NCBI GenBank assembly: GCA_034189865.1
Contig: JAXHTV010000002.1
Location: 62,001 to 126,000, forward strand
DNA from: Pseudomonadota bacterium
GTDB taxonomy: Bacteria > Pseudomonadota > Gammaproteobacteria > UBA5335
Direction of reading: 5' to 3'
DNA: 64,000 bases
Under the pieces are notes generated by a model. It made no database searches. It saw only the letters and a program-made list of their open reading frames with translations, and was not told the DNA's origin. A program made the translations under genes and the position numbers. This document shows, piece by piece, positions 36,433 through 46,435 of this stretch. Each line of letters begins with the position of its first letter. Position 1 is the stretch's first letter.

Positions 36433-37696
36433 AGGGCAGTTCCTGTCGCAACATTTCGGGCGTCACTAATACCACCCCTTCAGGACTTACGTAAAAGCGT
36501 TTCGCGTCGTCTTCGGGATTTTCGCCGATGATGGTGCCCTCCGGAATATGGCAACCGGTTTCGATAATCGCTTTGCGAATCAGGCAATCCGGCCCGATCA
36601 CCGCCTCGGGCAAAACCACCGTATCTTCAATCAGGGTCCGCTCCGCCACCAGCACGTTGGAAAACAACAGCGAATGACGCACCACGCCGCCGGAGACGAT
36701 ACATCCGCCGGCAACCATGGAGTCGATGGCGATACCCCGGCGATCATCGTCGTCGAACACGAATTTGGCGGGTGGCGCCTGTTCCTGATATGTCCAGATG
36801 GGCCAAGACTTATCGTATAAATCGAGCTCCGGCGTAACGCCGATGAGTTCCATGTTGGCCGCCCAGTAGCCGTCCACCGTTCCCACGTCACGCCAATAGG
36901 CTTGACCGCCGCGAACGTCATCGCGAAACGTGAAGGCAAACACGCGATGCCCTTCGCGGACAGCGCGTGGCAAGATGTCTTTGCCGAAATCGTGACTGGA
37001 CTTCGGGTCGTCCGCGTCTTCCTCCAACATCCTCAGAAGGTAGTCCACGTCGAAAACATAGATCCCCATGGAGACCAGTGCTTTCTCCGGCGCACCCGGA
37101 ACGCTGTTCGGCTTCTTGGGTTTCTCCTGAAACTCGCGAACCCACCCTTTCCCGTCTACCCCCATCACGCCGAACGCGGTGGCTTCGGCAACCGGCACCT
37201 CCAGACAGGCCACCGACACGTCGGCCTCTCGGCTCACATGCTGCCCAAGCATGGTGCCGTAGTCCATTTTGTAGACGTGATCGCCGCCAAGCACCAAGAC
37301 GAATCGAGGACGGTGGGTTTTGATGATATCGAGATTCTGATACACGGCATCGGCGGTTCCACGATACCACCACTGCTCGTTGACCCGTTGCTGAGCCGGA
37401 ATGATCTCAATGAACTCGCCGAATTCTCCTCTCAGGAACCCCCAGCCCTGGTGTAAATGGCGGATCAAAGAATGCGCCATGTACTGGGTCAGCACCCCCA
37501 TTCGGCGGATGCCTGAATTCATGCAATTGGAGAGCGGAAAATCAATGATTCTGAACTTCCCTCCGAACGGAACGGCGGGTTTTGCGCGTCTGATGGTCAG
37601 GTCTTCGAGTCGGGAACCGCGTCCTCCGGCGAGAATGAGCGCGAGTGTGTCTTTGGTAACTAAGCTAATGAAGCGTTGAGAAGTTTCGACTTCCAT
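36422..37696 (-). CDS. glgC: glucose-1-phosphate adenylyltransferase (ADP-glucose pyrophosphorylase)
   Basis: Makes ADP-glucose, the donor for GlgA, and is the committed step of glycogen synthesis. The 424-residue protein has the nucleotide loop LAGGRGSRLEDLT (GGRGSRL at 24-30), KPAVPFGGKFRIIDFPLSN, GTADAVYQN and a C-terminal beta-helix (SNVLVAERTLIEDTVVLPEA). The frame opens at a TTG at 37732, but GAGG six bases before the ATG at 37696 decides the start. An Fnr-type box lies about 140 bases upstream. Confidence 0.95.
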   Translation of the reverse strand: MEVETSQRFISLVTKDTLALILAGGRGSRLEDLTIRRAKPAVPFGGKFRIIDFPLSNCMNSGIRRMGVLTQYMAHSLIRHLHQGWGFLRGEFGEFIEIIPAQQRVNEQWWYRGTADAVYQNLDIIKTHRPRFVLVLGGDHVYKMDYGTMLGQHVSREADVSVACLEVPVAEATAFGVMGVDGKGWVREFQEKPKKPNSVPGAPEKALVSMGIYVFDVDYLLRMLEEDADDPKSSHDFGKDILPRAVREGHRVFAFTFRDDVRGGQAYWRDVGTVDGYWAANMELIGVTPELDLYDKSWPIWTYQEQAPPAKFVFDDDDRRGIAIDSMVAGGCIVSGGVVRHSLLFSNVLVAERTLIEDTVVLPEAVIGPDCLIRKAIIETGCHIPEGTIIGENPEDDAKRFYVSPEGVVLVTPEMLRQELPYVR

Positions 37697-38078
37697 TCCG
37701 TTCCTCGAGCGGTGTTGGGTCGCGTTTGACAAGGACGATCCAAGCCAGCGGCAAGAAATACAGGGTGATTATTCCGTTTACGTTACGACCTCCGCAGCAG
37801 TATTCAAAAACACGTTCGCAAACTCCGTCTTGACATGTATCAATGGAGTAGAACGCTCTACTACGCGACTCGTGAGATAGGATTCACCTACCACCGGCAT
37901 GTGGGTATGATGCTCAAAGTAACAAACAACCTCTGCGACCACACGATAGGGAGTTCTCCCGGAAACGTGCTCGGGGCGGAAAACCGAAACCTCACACCGT
38001 AGCGCCGAGTGCCTGTTAGCAGTATCCAATACTTCCATCGGCCGCTTCAACGCTTGCGACAGAAGCCCAAAGGACAGC
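37697..38078. other. glgC/glgB divergent intergenic region
   Basis: This 382-base region has no convincing gene. It holds an Fnr-type box at 37830-37843 and a matching -10 element (37802-37807) for glgC. The plus strand shows no -10 at the matching distance for glgB, whose ribosome site is AAGGA just before 38079. Confidence 0.6.
37802..37843 (-). promoter_or_regulatory. Fnr-type box and promoter of glgC
   Basis: TTGACATGTATCAA (37830-37843, written on the plus strand) matches the Fnr/Anr consensus TTGAT-N4-ATCAA at nine of ten positions. On the minus strand TTGAAT (37807-37802) lies exactly where a -10 is expected if the box is centred at -41.5, with a start near 37795. Confidence 0.6.
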
Positions 38079-40274
38079 ATGAAGACCGAAATCGCGCCCA
38101 CATTGCTGCACGCTCAGGATCCCGACTTACTCCGCCTCGTCGAGGCACGCCATTACAACCCGCTGCACATACTCGGTCGACATCCGAGCGACGACGGTGT
38201 GACCGTCCGAGTCTTTTTGCCGTTGGCTAAAGAAGTCTGGCTGGAACCCGAGCACCGCCTGATGCATCGTATTCCAGGAACCGATCTGTTCTATTGGACC
38301 GGGCCGGCAGATACCGTGGCAACGCACCCGGAAATTCGGTGGATCGACCAATGGGATCATCTTCATCAACACGTCGACCCCTATTCCTTCCCGCCCCAAT
38401 TGGACGAATCGGAACTCGCCGCTTTTCATCACGGAGAACATGTCCAAGCTTGGCGATTGCTAGGAGCCCAGCATCGAGTGGTCGATGGCGTTGAAGGCAC
38501 CCTGTTCGCCACTTGGGCTCCCAATGCGGAACGGGTCAGCGTGGTGGGCGACTTCAACCGCTGGGACGGCCGTCGTCATCCGATGTGTTCCCGAGGCTAC
38601 AGCGGAGTCTGGGAGCTATTTATACCGGGTCTAGAACCGGGAGCGCTCTACAAATTCGAAATCCGTAACAGTCTTTACGGAACGATTCACGTCAAAACCG
38701 ACCCCTACGCCCGCTGCTACGAGTTGCGACCGAGCACGGCTGCCCGGATCACGGGCGAATCCAGTTACGAATGGGGCGATGACCAATGGCTGGCCGGCAG
38801 GGAGGGTTGGCAACACAGCCCCATGTCGATCTACGAAGTCCATCTCGGGTCATGGCAACGGGCCAATGACGGCGGTTTTTTGGGCTATCGTGAACTGGCC
38901 GATCGACTGGTCGAGCATGTGAGTGGATTGGGTTTCACCCACATCGAACTGCTACCGGTGACCGAACACCCGTTCGACGGCTCGTGGGGCTATCAAACCA
39001 CCGGCTACTTCGCACCCACATCCCGTTTCGGTGAGCCGGACGATTTTCGCTACTTCGTGGATCGAATGCACCAGGCCGGTATCGGTGTGTTGTTGGACTG
39101 GGTCCCGGGCCACTTTCCAAAAGACGACTTTGCCCTCGCCCGGTTCGACGGCAGCGCGCTTTACGAGCACGAAGATTCGCGGCGCGGGGAACACCGCGAG
39201 TGGGGCACCCTGGTGTTCAACTACGGACGTTGCGAAATCAAGAGCTTTCTGATTTCCAGCGCGCTGTATTGGTTAAAGGAATACCACATTGACGGTTTGC
39301 GGGTGGATGCAGTGGCCTCCATGCTGTATCTCGACTACTCCCGCGAACCCGGCGAATGGCTGCCGAACCAGTTCGGCGGCAACGAAAACCTGGAGGCAGT
39401 CGAATTCATGCGAGAACTCAATATCGTCACCCACCGGGAATGCCCCGGGGCCGTTATCGTGGCGGAGGAATCCACCGCATGGCCGCAGGTCACCCGCCCG
39501 ACTTATCTCGGCGGCCTTGGATTTTCCATGAAATGGAACATGGGCTGGATGCACGATACCTTGCGCTATTTCAGCAAGGATCCCGTCCACCGCCATTACC
39601 ATCACAACGATCTGACCTTCGGGCTGTTGTACGCATTCACCGAGAATTTCGTCCTGCCGTTCTCGCATGACGAAGTCGTTCATGGCAAAGGTTCGATGTG
39701 GCAGAAGATGCCGGGTGACGAATGGCAAAAGTTTGCCAATTTGCGGCTGCTTTATACCTACATGTTCACCTATCCCGGGAAAAAGTTGCTGTTCATGGGC
39801 GCCGAATTAGCTCAACCGTGGGAGTGGAGTCACGACACCGCCATGCCATGGCACTTGGCGAACGACCCTGCCCGCACCGGCCTGCAACGGCTTCTGGGCG
39901 ATCTGAATCGTCACTACCGCGCGCTGCCCGCACTTCACCAGTACGAATTCGAAGAACGCGGTTTTTCCTGGATCGACTGTCACGACGCCAGCCAATCGGT
40001 TATCAGCTATATCCGCAAGACGGGCGAGGAATTTCTGGTGATCGCACTCAACTTCACACCTGTCCCACGCGAAAAATACCGCATTGGTGTTCCTGCGGCA
40101 GGCGACTATGAAGAGCTACTCAATTCAGATGCCGAATGTTACGGCGGAAGCAACCTGGGCAACGGCGGCCATCTCAATGCGACGCCCGAGCCGTGGATGG
40201 GGTATCCCGCATCAATGGAGTTAACGCTCCCGCCGCTGGCAGGCGTCGTTCTTCGTCTGACCAACCATGGCTAA
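38079..40274 (+). CDS. glgB: 1,4-alpha-glucan branching enzyme
   Basis: Introduces alpha-1,6 branches into glycogen. The 731-residue GH13 enzyme has two N-terminal CBM48-type domains (about 20-225) and the catalytic barrel with [15 protein letters not shown] (nucleophile D410) and [10 protein letters not shown] (acid/base E463). [13 protein letters not shown] is also present. Length and motifs match E. coli GlgB. It overlaps glgA by eight bases. Confidence 0.96.
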   Translation: MKTEIAPTLLHAQDPDLLRLVEARHYNPLHILGRHPSDDGVTVRVFLPLAKEVWLEPEHRLMHRIPGTDLFYWTGPADTVATHPEIRWIDQWDHLHQHVDPYSFPPQLDESELAAFHHGEHVQAWRLLGAQHRVVDGVEGTLFATWAPNAERVSVVGDFNRWDGRRHPMCSRGYSGVWELFIPGLEPGALYKFEIRNSLYGTIHVKTDPYARCYELRPSTAARITGESSYEWGDDQWLAGREGWQHSPMSIYEVHLGSWQRANDGGFLGYRELADRLVEHVSGLGFTHIELLPVTEHPFDGSWGYQTTGYFAPTSRFGEPDDFRYFVDRMHQAGIGVLLDWVPGHFPKDDFALARFDGSALYEHEDSRRGEHREWGTLVFNYGRCEIKSFLISSALYWLKEYHIDGLRVDAVASMLYLDYSREPGEWLPNQFGGNENLEAVEFMRELNIVTHRECPGAVIVAEESTAWPQVTRPTYLGGLGFSMKWNMGWMHDTLRYFSKDPVHRHYHHNDLTFGLLYAFTENFVLPFSHDEVVHGKGSMWQKMPGDEWQKFANLRLLYTYMFTYPGKKLLFMGAELAQPWEWSHDTAMPWHLANDPARTGLQRLLGDLNRHYRALPALHQYEFEERGFSWIDCHDASQSVISYIRKTGEEFLVIALNFTPVPREKYRIGVPAAGDYEELLNSDAECYGGSNLGNGGHLNATPEPWMGYPASMELTLPPLAGVVLRLTNHG

Positions 40275-41775
40275 AACCATCGCCGTTAAAAAGCCAGCGC
40301 GCGCGCCGGTCACCCAACGAACGAAAGTGCTTTTTGTCACCAGCGAAATGCACCCATGGATCAAAACCGGCGGATTGGCCGACGTCGCAGCGGGGCTCCC
40401 GGCCGCATTGAAGGCCCTGGGGCACGATGTTCGCGTCTTGTTACCTGCCTACGGCGACATCCTGGCTCAAGATCATGCGTTTCGTGCGGTGCCCGGATTC
40501 CGGGCACCGGAGCCGGAAGAGGTGTCGCTGATCACCCCCGCTAAATCGGACGGGGGCCCGAAAGTTTGGCTGCTCAAAGCGCCGGGTTTCAGCGATCGGC
40601 GGGGCAACCCCTATCATGACGGCGGTGGCAACGATTGGCCCGACAACGCCAGCCGGTTTAACACCTTGGCAAAAATCGCCGCCGACATCGCCGGCAATCG
40701 AGCGGGGCTCAAATGGCAACCCGACGTCATCCACTGTAACGACTGGCAGACGGGGCTGACGCCGGTTTGGATGTTTCTGCGGCGCATCAACGTGCCCGTG
40801 GTTTTCACGATTCATAACCTTCATTATCGGGGGCTATTCCCCCGATCCTGTCTGGAAACGCTGCACCTGCCCAGTTGGCTGGATCATGCCGACGCTTTGG
40901 AGTTTTACGGGAATATCTCGTTTATCAAAGGCGGCTTGGTATTCGCCGATCTCCTCAACACGGTCAGCCCCACTTACGCGGCGGAAATACAGTCTCCCGA
41001 GATGGGTCATGGACTCGATGGCCTGTTAGCCCATCGTTCAAATGATCTAAGCGGTATCTTGAACGGCATCGATCACGACCTTTGGAATCCGCAGCAAGAT
41101 CCTTTACTCACGACGACTTACGACGTCGATCACCTGGAAGGGAAAGCGATTGCCAAAACCGACCTCCAGCGGGAGGTGGGCCTGGAGCCTCGTACCGACA
41201 TTCCCTTGGTAGGTCTGATCGCCCGCTTGGTTCCGCAGAAAGGCATCGATATACTCATCGAAGCCTTGCCCGGCATTATGGATTTCCCGGCACAGATGGT
41301 GGTTCTCGGGAGCGGCGAAGCGCATATGGAGTGGCTACTGAACGAGGCGGCACAACGTTATCCCGGTCGGCTGGCCGTCCGGGTGGGCTTCGACGAGGGT
41401 CTCGCCCACCGAATCGAAGCCGGCACCGACATGTTTCTCATGCCATCTCGGTTCGAGCCTTGCGGACTGAACCAACTTTACAGCCTTCGTTACGGCACGC
41501 TGCCCATCGTCCATCGCTGCGGCGGATTGGCCGACAGTGTCATTAACACGAACCCCACGACGCTCGAATCGGGGCATGCCACCGGGTTCGTATTTGATGA
41601 ACCCAGCCCAGGTGCGCTTTATCACGCCGTCGAGCGTGCCGTCGGCCTCTACCGCCAGCCGGAGATCTGGCGAGGTATCGTTCGCAACGCCATGCAACAA
41701 GACTTCGGTTGGTCACGAAGCGCACAGGAGTATGTTGCGTACTATCGACGCGCCGCGGACAAACTACGCCAGTAA
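40267..41775 (+). CDS. glgA: glycogen synthase (ADP-glucose), GT5
   Basis: Elongates alpha-1,4-glucan from ADP-glucose. The 502-residue protein has the ADP-glucose motif KTGGLADV (K33) near the N-terminus and [23 protein letters not shown] at the C-terminal active site, both characteristic of bacterial GlgA. An N-terminal extension of about 18 basic residues ([20 protein letters not shown]) precedes the usual start. The eight-base overlap with glgB suggests coupled translation. Confidence 0.95.
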   Translation: MAKTIAVKKPARAPVTQRTKVLFVTSEMHPWIKTGGLADVAAGLPAALKALGHDVRVLLPAYGDILAQDHAFRAVPGFRAPEPEEVSLITPAKSDGGPKVWLLKAPGFSDRRGNPYHDGGGNDWPDNASRFNTLAKIAADIAGNRAGLKWQPDVIHCNDWQTGLTPVWMFLRRINVPVVFTIHNLHYRGLFPRSCLETLHLPSWLDHADALEFYGNISFIKGGLVFADLLNTVSPTYAAEIQSPEMGHGLDGLLAHRSNDLSGILNGIDHDLWNPQQDPLLTTTYDVDHLEGKAIAKTDLQREVGLEPRTDIPLVGLIARLVPQKGIDILIEALPGIMDFPAQMVVLGSGEAHMEWLLNEAAQRYPGRLAVRVGFDEGLAHRIEAGTDMFLMPSRFEPCGLNQLYSLRYGTLPIVHRCGGLADSVINTNPTTLESGHATGFVFDEPSPGALYHAVERAVGLYRQPEIWRGIVRNAMQQDFGWSRSAQEYVAYYRRAADKLRQ

Positions 41776-42212
41776 AGTGCTTCGCAGATCCGGTTTTCGC
41801 TCCCGACACCACGGTATTCAGTACGGAAACGATGACGCGCCGCCCCGAACGCCGTGCACTATCACGAAACACGCGTACATAAACTTGACCCGTGACAGCG
41901 CATCGCCCCACCTCAACCGCCGGGCCCATCCAAGCGATCCACACTTCAAAAATGCCCCTACGCCACCTATCCATAAACGGTCTGATCCCGCAATTGTCGC
42001 GGCGTTAAAGTTTTCTTCACATCGTTCAGATAACGTTTTGTGGGCACCATGAACCGCCGCTCCAGTTCTGGTCTCATATTTGCTTGAAAAATCCGGTGTG
42101 GGCAGGACACTGGGTTAAACAACCTGGATCCGCCACCACCCGACTTCAGATCACCGGGTTCAGTCGTGATTGATATTCGGATTTGACTCACCTTCGGCAC
42201 GGAGGCTCAGCC
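41776..42212. other. non-coding region after glgA
   Basis: About 440 bases in which I see no convincing gene, RNA or repeat. A minus-strand frame (41967-42200) of 77 codons ends in a basic stretch (MVPTKRYLNDVKKTLTPRQL) behind a GGAG; it is unassigned and may be chance. Confidence 0.5.
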
Positions 42213-42431
42213 ATGCGACGCGGCTCACAGTTTGCGAAGATTTACGAACAGCGTATTGCCGACCTAGAGATCACCCAGTTTGATTCAACCCGCCGATGGG
42301 CGGTATGGAATGACCAGCAGCGATGTGGCAGCGTCACCTGTTTCCGCACCGATGTTCGGTATAGCTGCGAGAAAACCAACTGCGCGTGGCGAGCCGAATG
42401 TATGACGCTTCGAGCCGAGTGGAAACGCTGA
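42213..42431 (+). CDS. small Cys-rich protein of unknown function
   Basis: A 72-residue protein (MRRGSQFAKIYEQRIADLEI) with five cysteines at 38, 43, 52, 57 and 63, forming two C-x4-C pairs plus C-x5-C. It is rich in Arg and Trp and has no signal peptide or membrane helix. The strong ribosome site GGAGG lies seven bases before the ATG, which supports a real gene. The cysteine spacing suggests a metal or Fe-S site or redox-active thiols. I do not recognise the family. It lies alone between glgA and the cbb3 operon. Confidence 0.65.
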   Translation: MRRGSQFAKIYEQRIADLEITQFDSTRRWAVWNDQQRCGSVTCFRTDVRYSCEKTNCAWRAECMTLRAEWKR

Positions 42432-42498
42432 CGAGCCGGTTGGTTGCCATTGGGATCCGTCAGGATCTTTGACCAGTTCCAACTTTGAGCAACATTGT

Positions 42499-42524
42499 CC
42501 GTCGTCAGCGACGGTTCGCCTTTT
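42499..42524 (+). terminator. terminator-like hairpin after the small Cys-rich gene
   Basis: CCGTCG-TCAG-CGACGG is a perfect six-pair stem with a four-base loop, followed by TTCGCCTTTT. It lies 68 bases after the stop codon. Confidence 0.5.
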
Positions 42525-42540
42525 GCGCTACCTTCATGCT

Positions 42541-42577
42541 GACGACGGCGTGGTCACCGATCACGCCGTCGTCGTTT
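42541..42577 (+). terminator. strong hairpin, second of a tandem pair
   Basis: GACGACGGCGTG pairs perfectly with CACGCCGTCGTC (12 pairs, nine-base loop) and is followed by GTTT. Together with the preceding hairpin it likely insulates the cbb3 operon from upstream transcription. Confidence 0.5.
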
Positions 42578-42860
42578 CTGCGAGTAACGCCGCCTCACCC
42601 CATCTCCGCCGAATCACATAAGCTGATGGGCACCCATTCGATCCAGCCAATCAAGACCGCACGCCCAGTTGGCAGATCGGGCAATCCAAGTTAAAGTGCC
42701 CGCCGTTTGTCGGCGCTCTAGCACAAATCGCAGCTCACCCATGCGGCCCGTGCAATAGCCGCCCACCCGAAGGCGTCAACTTTTACTACGCTATGTCTAT
42801 TAAGACTTTACGCTCGTTGCCGCTCTTAGGGGTTGATCCCATCGGGTTTTGGTGACTGAT

Positions 42861-42902
42861 TTGACCCAAATCAACTGACTGTGGGCCGCATCCGCGGACA
42901 AT
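42861..42902 (+). promoter_or_regulatory. Fnr-type box and promoter of the ccoN operon
   Basis: TTGACCCAAATCAA (42861-42874) matches TTGAT-N4-ATCAA at nine of ten positions. GACAAT (42897-42902; four of six to TATAAT) lies exactly at the -10 position when the box is centred at -41.5, giving a start near 42909. This is the class II activation geometry for Fnr. Confidence 0.78.
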
Positions 42903-42970
42903 AGTCACGCGCCGGAAACCCGTAGCGCATCCTCCATGCCCGCGTCACTCAACAACAAAACGGGAACACC

Positions 42971-44401
42971 ATGCAACGAAGCAACACGTACAATGACCTG
43001 GTCGTCCGCCAGTTCACGATCATGACGGTCGTCTGGGGTATCGTCGGTATGACCGTCGGCGTCCTCATCGCGGCCCAACTGTATTGGCCCGCGCTGAACT
43101 TCGATGTCCCGTGGCTCAGCTATGGGCGCCTTCGTCCGCTCCACACCAACGCCGTCATCTTCGCCTTTGGCGGTTCGGCGCTTTTCGGAACGTCCTACTA
43201 TGTCGTCCAGCGGACCTGTCACACACGGCTGTTTTCAGACCGTTTGGCCGCGTTCACCTTTTGGGGTTGGCAAGCCGTCATCGTGTTGGCTGCGATCACC
43301 CTGCCGTTGGGCATCACGGAAGGCAAAGAATATGCAGAGCTGGAATGGCCCATTGATTTGCTGATTACCGTGGTTTGGGTGGCCTACGCCGTCGTTTTCT
43401 TCGGCACGCTGGTTAAAAGACGCGTCAAGCATATTTACGTGGCGAACTGGTTTTACGGCGCGTTCATCCTCACGGTGGCAGTACTGCACATCGTCAACAA
43501 TATCGCCCTGCCCGTTTCACTGACCAAATCTTATCCGGTGTACTCCGGCGCCGTGGACGCCATGGTTCAGTGGTGGTACGGACACAACGCGGTGGGCTTT
43601 TTCCTGACGGCCGGCTTCCTGGGGATGATGTACTACTTCGTACCCAAACAAGCAGACCGCCCCGTTTATTCCTATCGGCTGTCCATCGTGCATTTCTGGG
43701 CCTTGATTTCCATTTACATGTGGGCCGGCCCGCATCATCTCCACTGGACCGCGCTACCCGATTGGGCGCAATCGCTGGGTATGGTGTTCTCGTTGATTCT
43801 GCTGGCGCCGAGCTGGGGCGGCATGATCAACGGCATCATGACCCTTTCCGGCGCCTGGCATAAGCTCAGAACCGACCCCATTCTCAAATTCCTCATCGTG
43901 TCGTTGTCGTTCTACGGGATGTCGACCTTCGAAGGTCCGATGATGTCCATCAAGACCGTCAACGCCCTCTCCCACTACACCGACTGGACCGTCGGCCACG
44001 TACACTCCGGTGCGCTGGGCTGGGTTGGCTTCGTCACAATGGGTTCGCTTTATGTGCTGATTCCCCGGCTCTACGGCCTGAAGGAGATGTGGAGCGTTCG
44101 GCTCATCGACTGGCATTTCTGGATCGCCACCATCGGCGTCGCGGCCTATGCAGGCTCCATGTGGATCGCCGGCGTGATGCAAGGTCTCATGTGGCGCGCG
44201 GTGAACCCGGACGGCACCCTGACCTACACCTTCATCGAGAGTCTGAAAGCGACCTACCCCTACTATGCGGTCCGCCTCCTCGGTGGTCTGCTGTACCTCA
44301 CCGGCATGCTCATTATGGCTTGGAACGTCTACAAGACGATTCAGTCCGCCTCGAAACCCGAGCCCGTCGCCGTGCCTCAGCCTCACCCTGAAGCCGCCTA
44401 A
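42971..44401 (+). CDS. ccoN: cbb3-type cytochrome c oxidase subunit I (CcoN)
   Basis: Catalytic subunit reducing oxygen to water at a high-spin heme b3/CuB centre, working at very low oxygen. The 476-residue protein has about 12 membrane helices. [10 protein letters not shown] carries the low-spin heme ligand, [10 protein letters not shown] and GPHHLHW the CuB ligands, and [11 protein letters not shown] the remaining heme ligands. The ribosome site is GGGA. It is the first gene of ccoNOQP. Confidence 0.97.
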   Translation: MQRSNTYNDLVVRQFTIMTVVWGIVGMTVGVLIAAQLYWPALNFDVPWLSYGRLRPLHTNAVIFAFGGSALFGTSYYVVQRTCHTRLFSDRLAAFTFWGWQAVIVLAAITLPLGITEGKEYAELEWPIDLLITVVWVAYAVVFFGTLVKRRVKHIYVANWFYGAFILTVAVLHIVNNIALPVSLTKSYPVYSGAVDAMVQWWYGHNAVGFFLTAGFLGMMYYFVPKQADRPVYSYRLSIVHFWALISIYMWAGPHHLHWTALPDWAQSLGMVFSLILLAPSWGGMINGIMTLSGAWHKLRTDPILKFLIVSLSFYGMSTFEGPMMSIKTVNALSHYTDWTVGHVHSGALGWVGFVTMGSLYVLIPRLYGLKEMWSVRLIDWHFWIATIGVAAYAGSMWIAGVMQGLMWRAVNPDGTLTYTFIESLKATYPYYAVRLLGGLLYLTGMLIMAWNVYKTIQSASKPEPVAVPQPHPEAA

Positions 44402-44421
44402 GCCCGCGCCGGAGAACGTCA

Positions 44422-45036
44422 ATGTCGAAACAACACGAAATAGTCGAAAAAAACGCCGGCCTGATGGCCGTTCTCATTGCCGTCGTGATCAGCATCGGCG
44501 GGCTGGTGGAGATCGTGCCGCTGATGTTCAGCGCCAACACCACCGAGCCGCTTGAGGGCGTTAAACCCTACACCGCCTTGCAGATCGCGGGGCGGGACAT
44601 TTATGTCCGCGAGGGTTGTTACAACTGTCATTCCCAGATGGTTCGTCCTTTCCGGGCGGAAACGGAGCGCTACGGACACTACTCCCTGGCCGGCGAATTC
44701 GTCTACGACCGACCGTTCCAATGGGGTTCCAAGCGTACTGGCCCGGACTTGGCTCGCGTGGGCGGACGCTACTCCGACCTGTGGCATGAAACGCATCTCA
44801 ACAATCCCCGGGATGTCGTCCCGGAATCCAACATGCCGGCCTACCCGTGGCTGTCGAAGCGAACGGTCGACGGCGAATCCGTCGCACGTCGAATGAAGGC
44901 GCAAGCGACCTTGGGAGCCCCCTACACGGAAGCAGACTTAAACGGAGCCGCCGCCGCGGTTGAGGGCAAAACGGAAATGGAGGCGTTGATCGCGTATCTC
45001 CAAGGGTTGGGCACCGCAGTGACCAAGCGGAGGTAG
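44422..45036 (+). CDS. ccoO: cbb3 oxidase monoheme subunit CcoO
   Basis: Membrane-anchored mono-heme cytochrome c that feeds electrons to CcoN. The 204-residue protein has one N-terminal helix ([20 protein letters not shown]) and the heme site CYNCH (66-70) followed by SQMVRPF, both typical. It lies 20 bases after ccoN. Confidence 0.97.
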   Translation: MSKQHEIVEKNAGLMAVLIAVVISIGGLVEIVPLMFSANTTEPLEGVKPYTALQIAGRDIYVREGCYNCHSQMVRPFRAETERYGHYSLAGEFVYDRPFQWGSKRTGPDLARVGGRYSDLWHETHLNNPRDVVPESNMPAYPWLSKRTVDGESVARRMKAQATLGAPYTEADLNGAAAAVEGKTEMEALIAYLQGLGTAVTKRR

Positions 45037-45038
45037 AT

Positions 45039-45218
45039 GTGAACATCGGCAACCTGATCGGTTTGGTGACCTTGGTACTCATGGTGTTGTTCATCGGCAT
45101 TGTGGTTTGGGCTTACAGCAAGCGGCGCCGCGAGGATTTTGACGCCGCTGCCCGGCTACCACTGGATGACGACACGGAATACGAAAAACGAACTCCGCCA
45201 GAGGCTTCGGAAAAATGA
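45039..45218 (+). CDS. ccoQ: cbb3 oxidase small subunit CcoQ
   Basis: A 59-residue protein starting at a GTG two bases after the ccoO stop, with AGCGGAGG just upstream. One membrane helix (LIGLVTLVLMVLFIGIVVWA) is followed by YSKRRREDFDAAARLPLDDD, the usual CcoQ layout. CcoQ stabilises the complex and assists CcoP. Its stop overlaps the ccoP start (ATGA). Confidence 0.92.
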   Translation: MNIGNLIGLVTLVLMVLFIGIVVWAYSKRRREDFDAAARLPLDDDTEYEKRTPPEASEK

Positions 45219-46126
45219 ATAGTTTTTGGAGTGCATTCATCATCGTCCTGACCCTAGCGAACATTCTCGCCTGCTGGTGGTTGATTCGCTGGACCTCGAA
45301 ACGCGAGCCGGGCGAAACGGCCGAAACGTCCACCACCGGACACGTGTGGGATGGGGACTTGACCGAATACAACAACCCCTTACCGCGCTGGTGGCTCTAT
45401 ATGTTCCACCTCAGTATCGTGTTCGGTTTAGCGTATTTGGTCTTTTACCCGGGACTCGGTCATTTCTCCGGCCTGCTGGGTTGGACCCAGGTCACCGCAT
45501 ATGAACGGGAGTTGGCGGCGGCGGAAGATCGTTATGGCCCGCTCTATGCCCAGTACGGGGCGACGGAGATCACGGCCCTAGCCCAGAACGACGATGCCAT
45601 GGGTACCGCGTCACGTTTGTTTGCCAACAACTGTGCGGTTTGTCATGGTTCGGACGCTCGCGGCGCTCCGGGTTTCCCCAATCTCACAGACGACGCCTGG
45701 CTCTACGGCAGTGATCCGGCCGCGATCAAAACCAGCATTTTGAATGGACGTAGCGGAGTCATGCCGGCGCTTGGTGCCGGGCTGGGAGAAGACGGTACTC
45801 GCCAAGTGGCCAATTACGTCATGTCACTATCGGGCAACGCACCGGATCCGGAATCCGTGGCGGCCGGTCGAGACAAGTACATGATGTTCTGCGTCGCCTG
45901 CCATGGACCGGAAGCGAAAGGAAATCCAATGCTCGGCGCACCGAATCTCACGGACGACGCGTGGCTTTACGGAAGCTCATTGGCTGCCATCATTGAAACC
46001 ATCAACAGCGGCCGAAACGGCATCATGCCCGCCCATAAGGACCTGTTAGGCGAGGACCGGAGCCATCTGTTGGCCGCTTATGTTTATAAGCTATCGGGCG
46101 GCGCAACCGCTGCCGGCACGGAATAG
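45215..46126 (+). CDS. ccoP: cbb3 oxidase diheme subunit CcoP
   Basis: Diheme cytochrome c, the electron entry point of the complex. The 303-residue protein has the N-terminal membrane region with NNPLPRWWLYMFHLSIVFGL, and two heme c sites, CAVCH (140-144) and CVACH (226-230). Each is followed by a LTDDAWLYGS segment, showing the duplicated cytochrome domains. It is coupled to ccoQ by a four-base overlap. Confidence 0.97.
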   Translation: MNSFWSAFIIVLTLANILACWWLIRWTSKREPGETAETSTTGHVWDGDLTEYNNPLPRWWLYMFHLSIVFGLAYLVFYPGLGHFSGLLGWTQVTAYERELAAAEDRYGPLYAQYGATEITALAQNDDAMGTASRLFANNCAVCHGSDARGAPGFPNLTDDAWLYGSDPAAIKTSILNGRSGVMPALGAGLGEDGTRQVANYVMSLSGNAPDPESVAAGRDKYMMFCVACHGPEAKGNPMLGAPNLTDDAWLYGSSLAAIIETINSGRNGIMPAHKDLLGEDRSHLLAAYVYKLSGGATAAGTE

Positions 46127-46132
46127 TACGCT

Positions 46133-46435
46133 GTGAGAAACCCGGAAAGTAACAGCATCGAAATGGGCCCGATCGCTCGGGCCCTGGCAGCCGTTTTGTG
46201 GCCAGCCTTTATGACTTCGGTGATCGCAACAGCGGTATTTTTCGCCAACGTCGATCCCGAGACTTTGCGCCTGGCTACCTTTCCGGAGTGGGAGATCAGC
46301 CAAGAGCTCGGCTACACCCTGGGATTTTTCATGTTCTGGGCAGTCACCACCCTTTCGAGTTTTCTCACGCTGGTATTGGTTCAACGCGGCTCTAACAACC
46401 GGACATCGCGAAGTTCGGAGCGAGGGCAGTCATGA
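46133..46435 (+). CDS. two-helix membrane protein inside the cbb3 operon, unknown function
   Basis: A 100-residue protein with two predicted helices (LAAVLWPAFMTSVIATAVFF and LGYTLGFFMFWAVTTLSSFL) joined by an acidic loop. The start is GTG at 46133, six bases after ccoP; an ATG at 46163 is an alternative. Its stop overlaps the ccoG start (ATGA), so it is probably co-translated with the assembly genes. I do not recognise a named family. A role in cbb3 assembly or as an extra subunit is inferred only from position. Confidence 0.75.
   Translation: MRNPESNSIEMGPIARALAAVLWPAFMTSVIATAVFFANVDPETLRLATFPEWEISQELGYTLGFFMFWAVTTLSSFLTLVLVQRGSNNRTSRSSERGQS

Larger units (their letters stand above)
42432..42970. 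other. cbb3 operon upstream region
   Basis: About 540 bases with no convincing gene. It holds two hairpins (42499-42514 and 42541-42573) just after the small Cys-rich gene and the Fnr-regulated ccoN promoter (42861-42902). The 290 bases between show nothing I can name. Confidence 0.6.

Noticed and set aside
41967-42200. 77-codon minus-strand frame after glgA, with a basic C-terminal stretch
   Set aside because: An internal ATG has a GGAG, but the product would be only 27-36 residues with no recognisable family. Chance cannot be excluded.
42485-42694. 69-codon plus-strand frame before the cbb3 operon
   Set aside because: It runs through both terminator-like hairpins and has no ribosome site.
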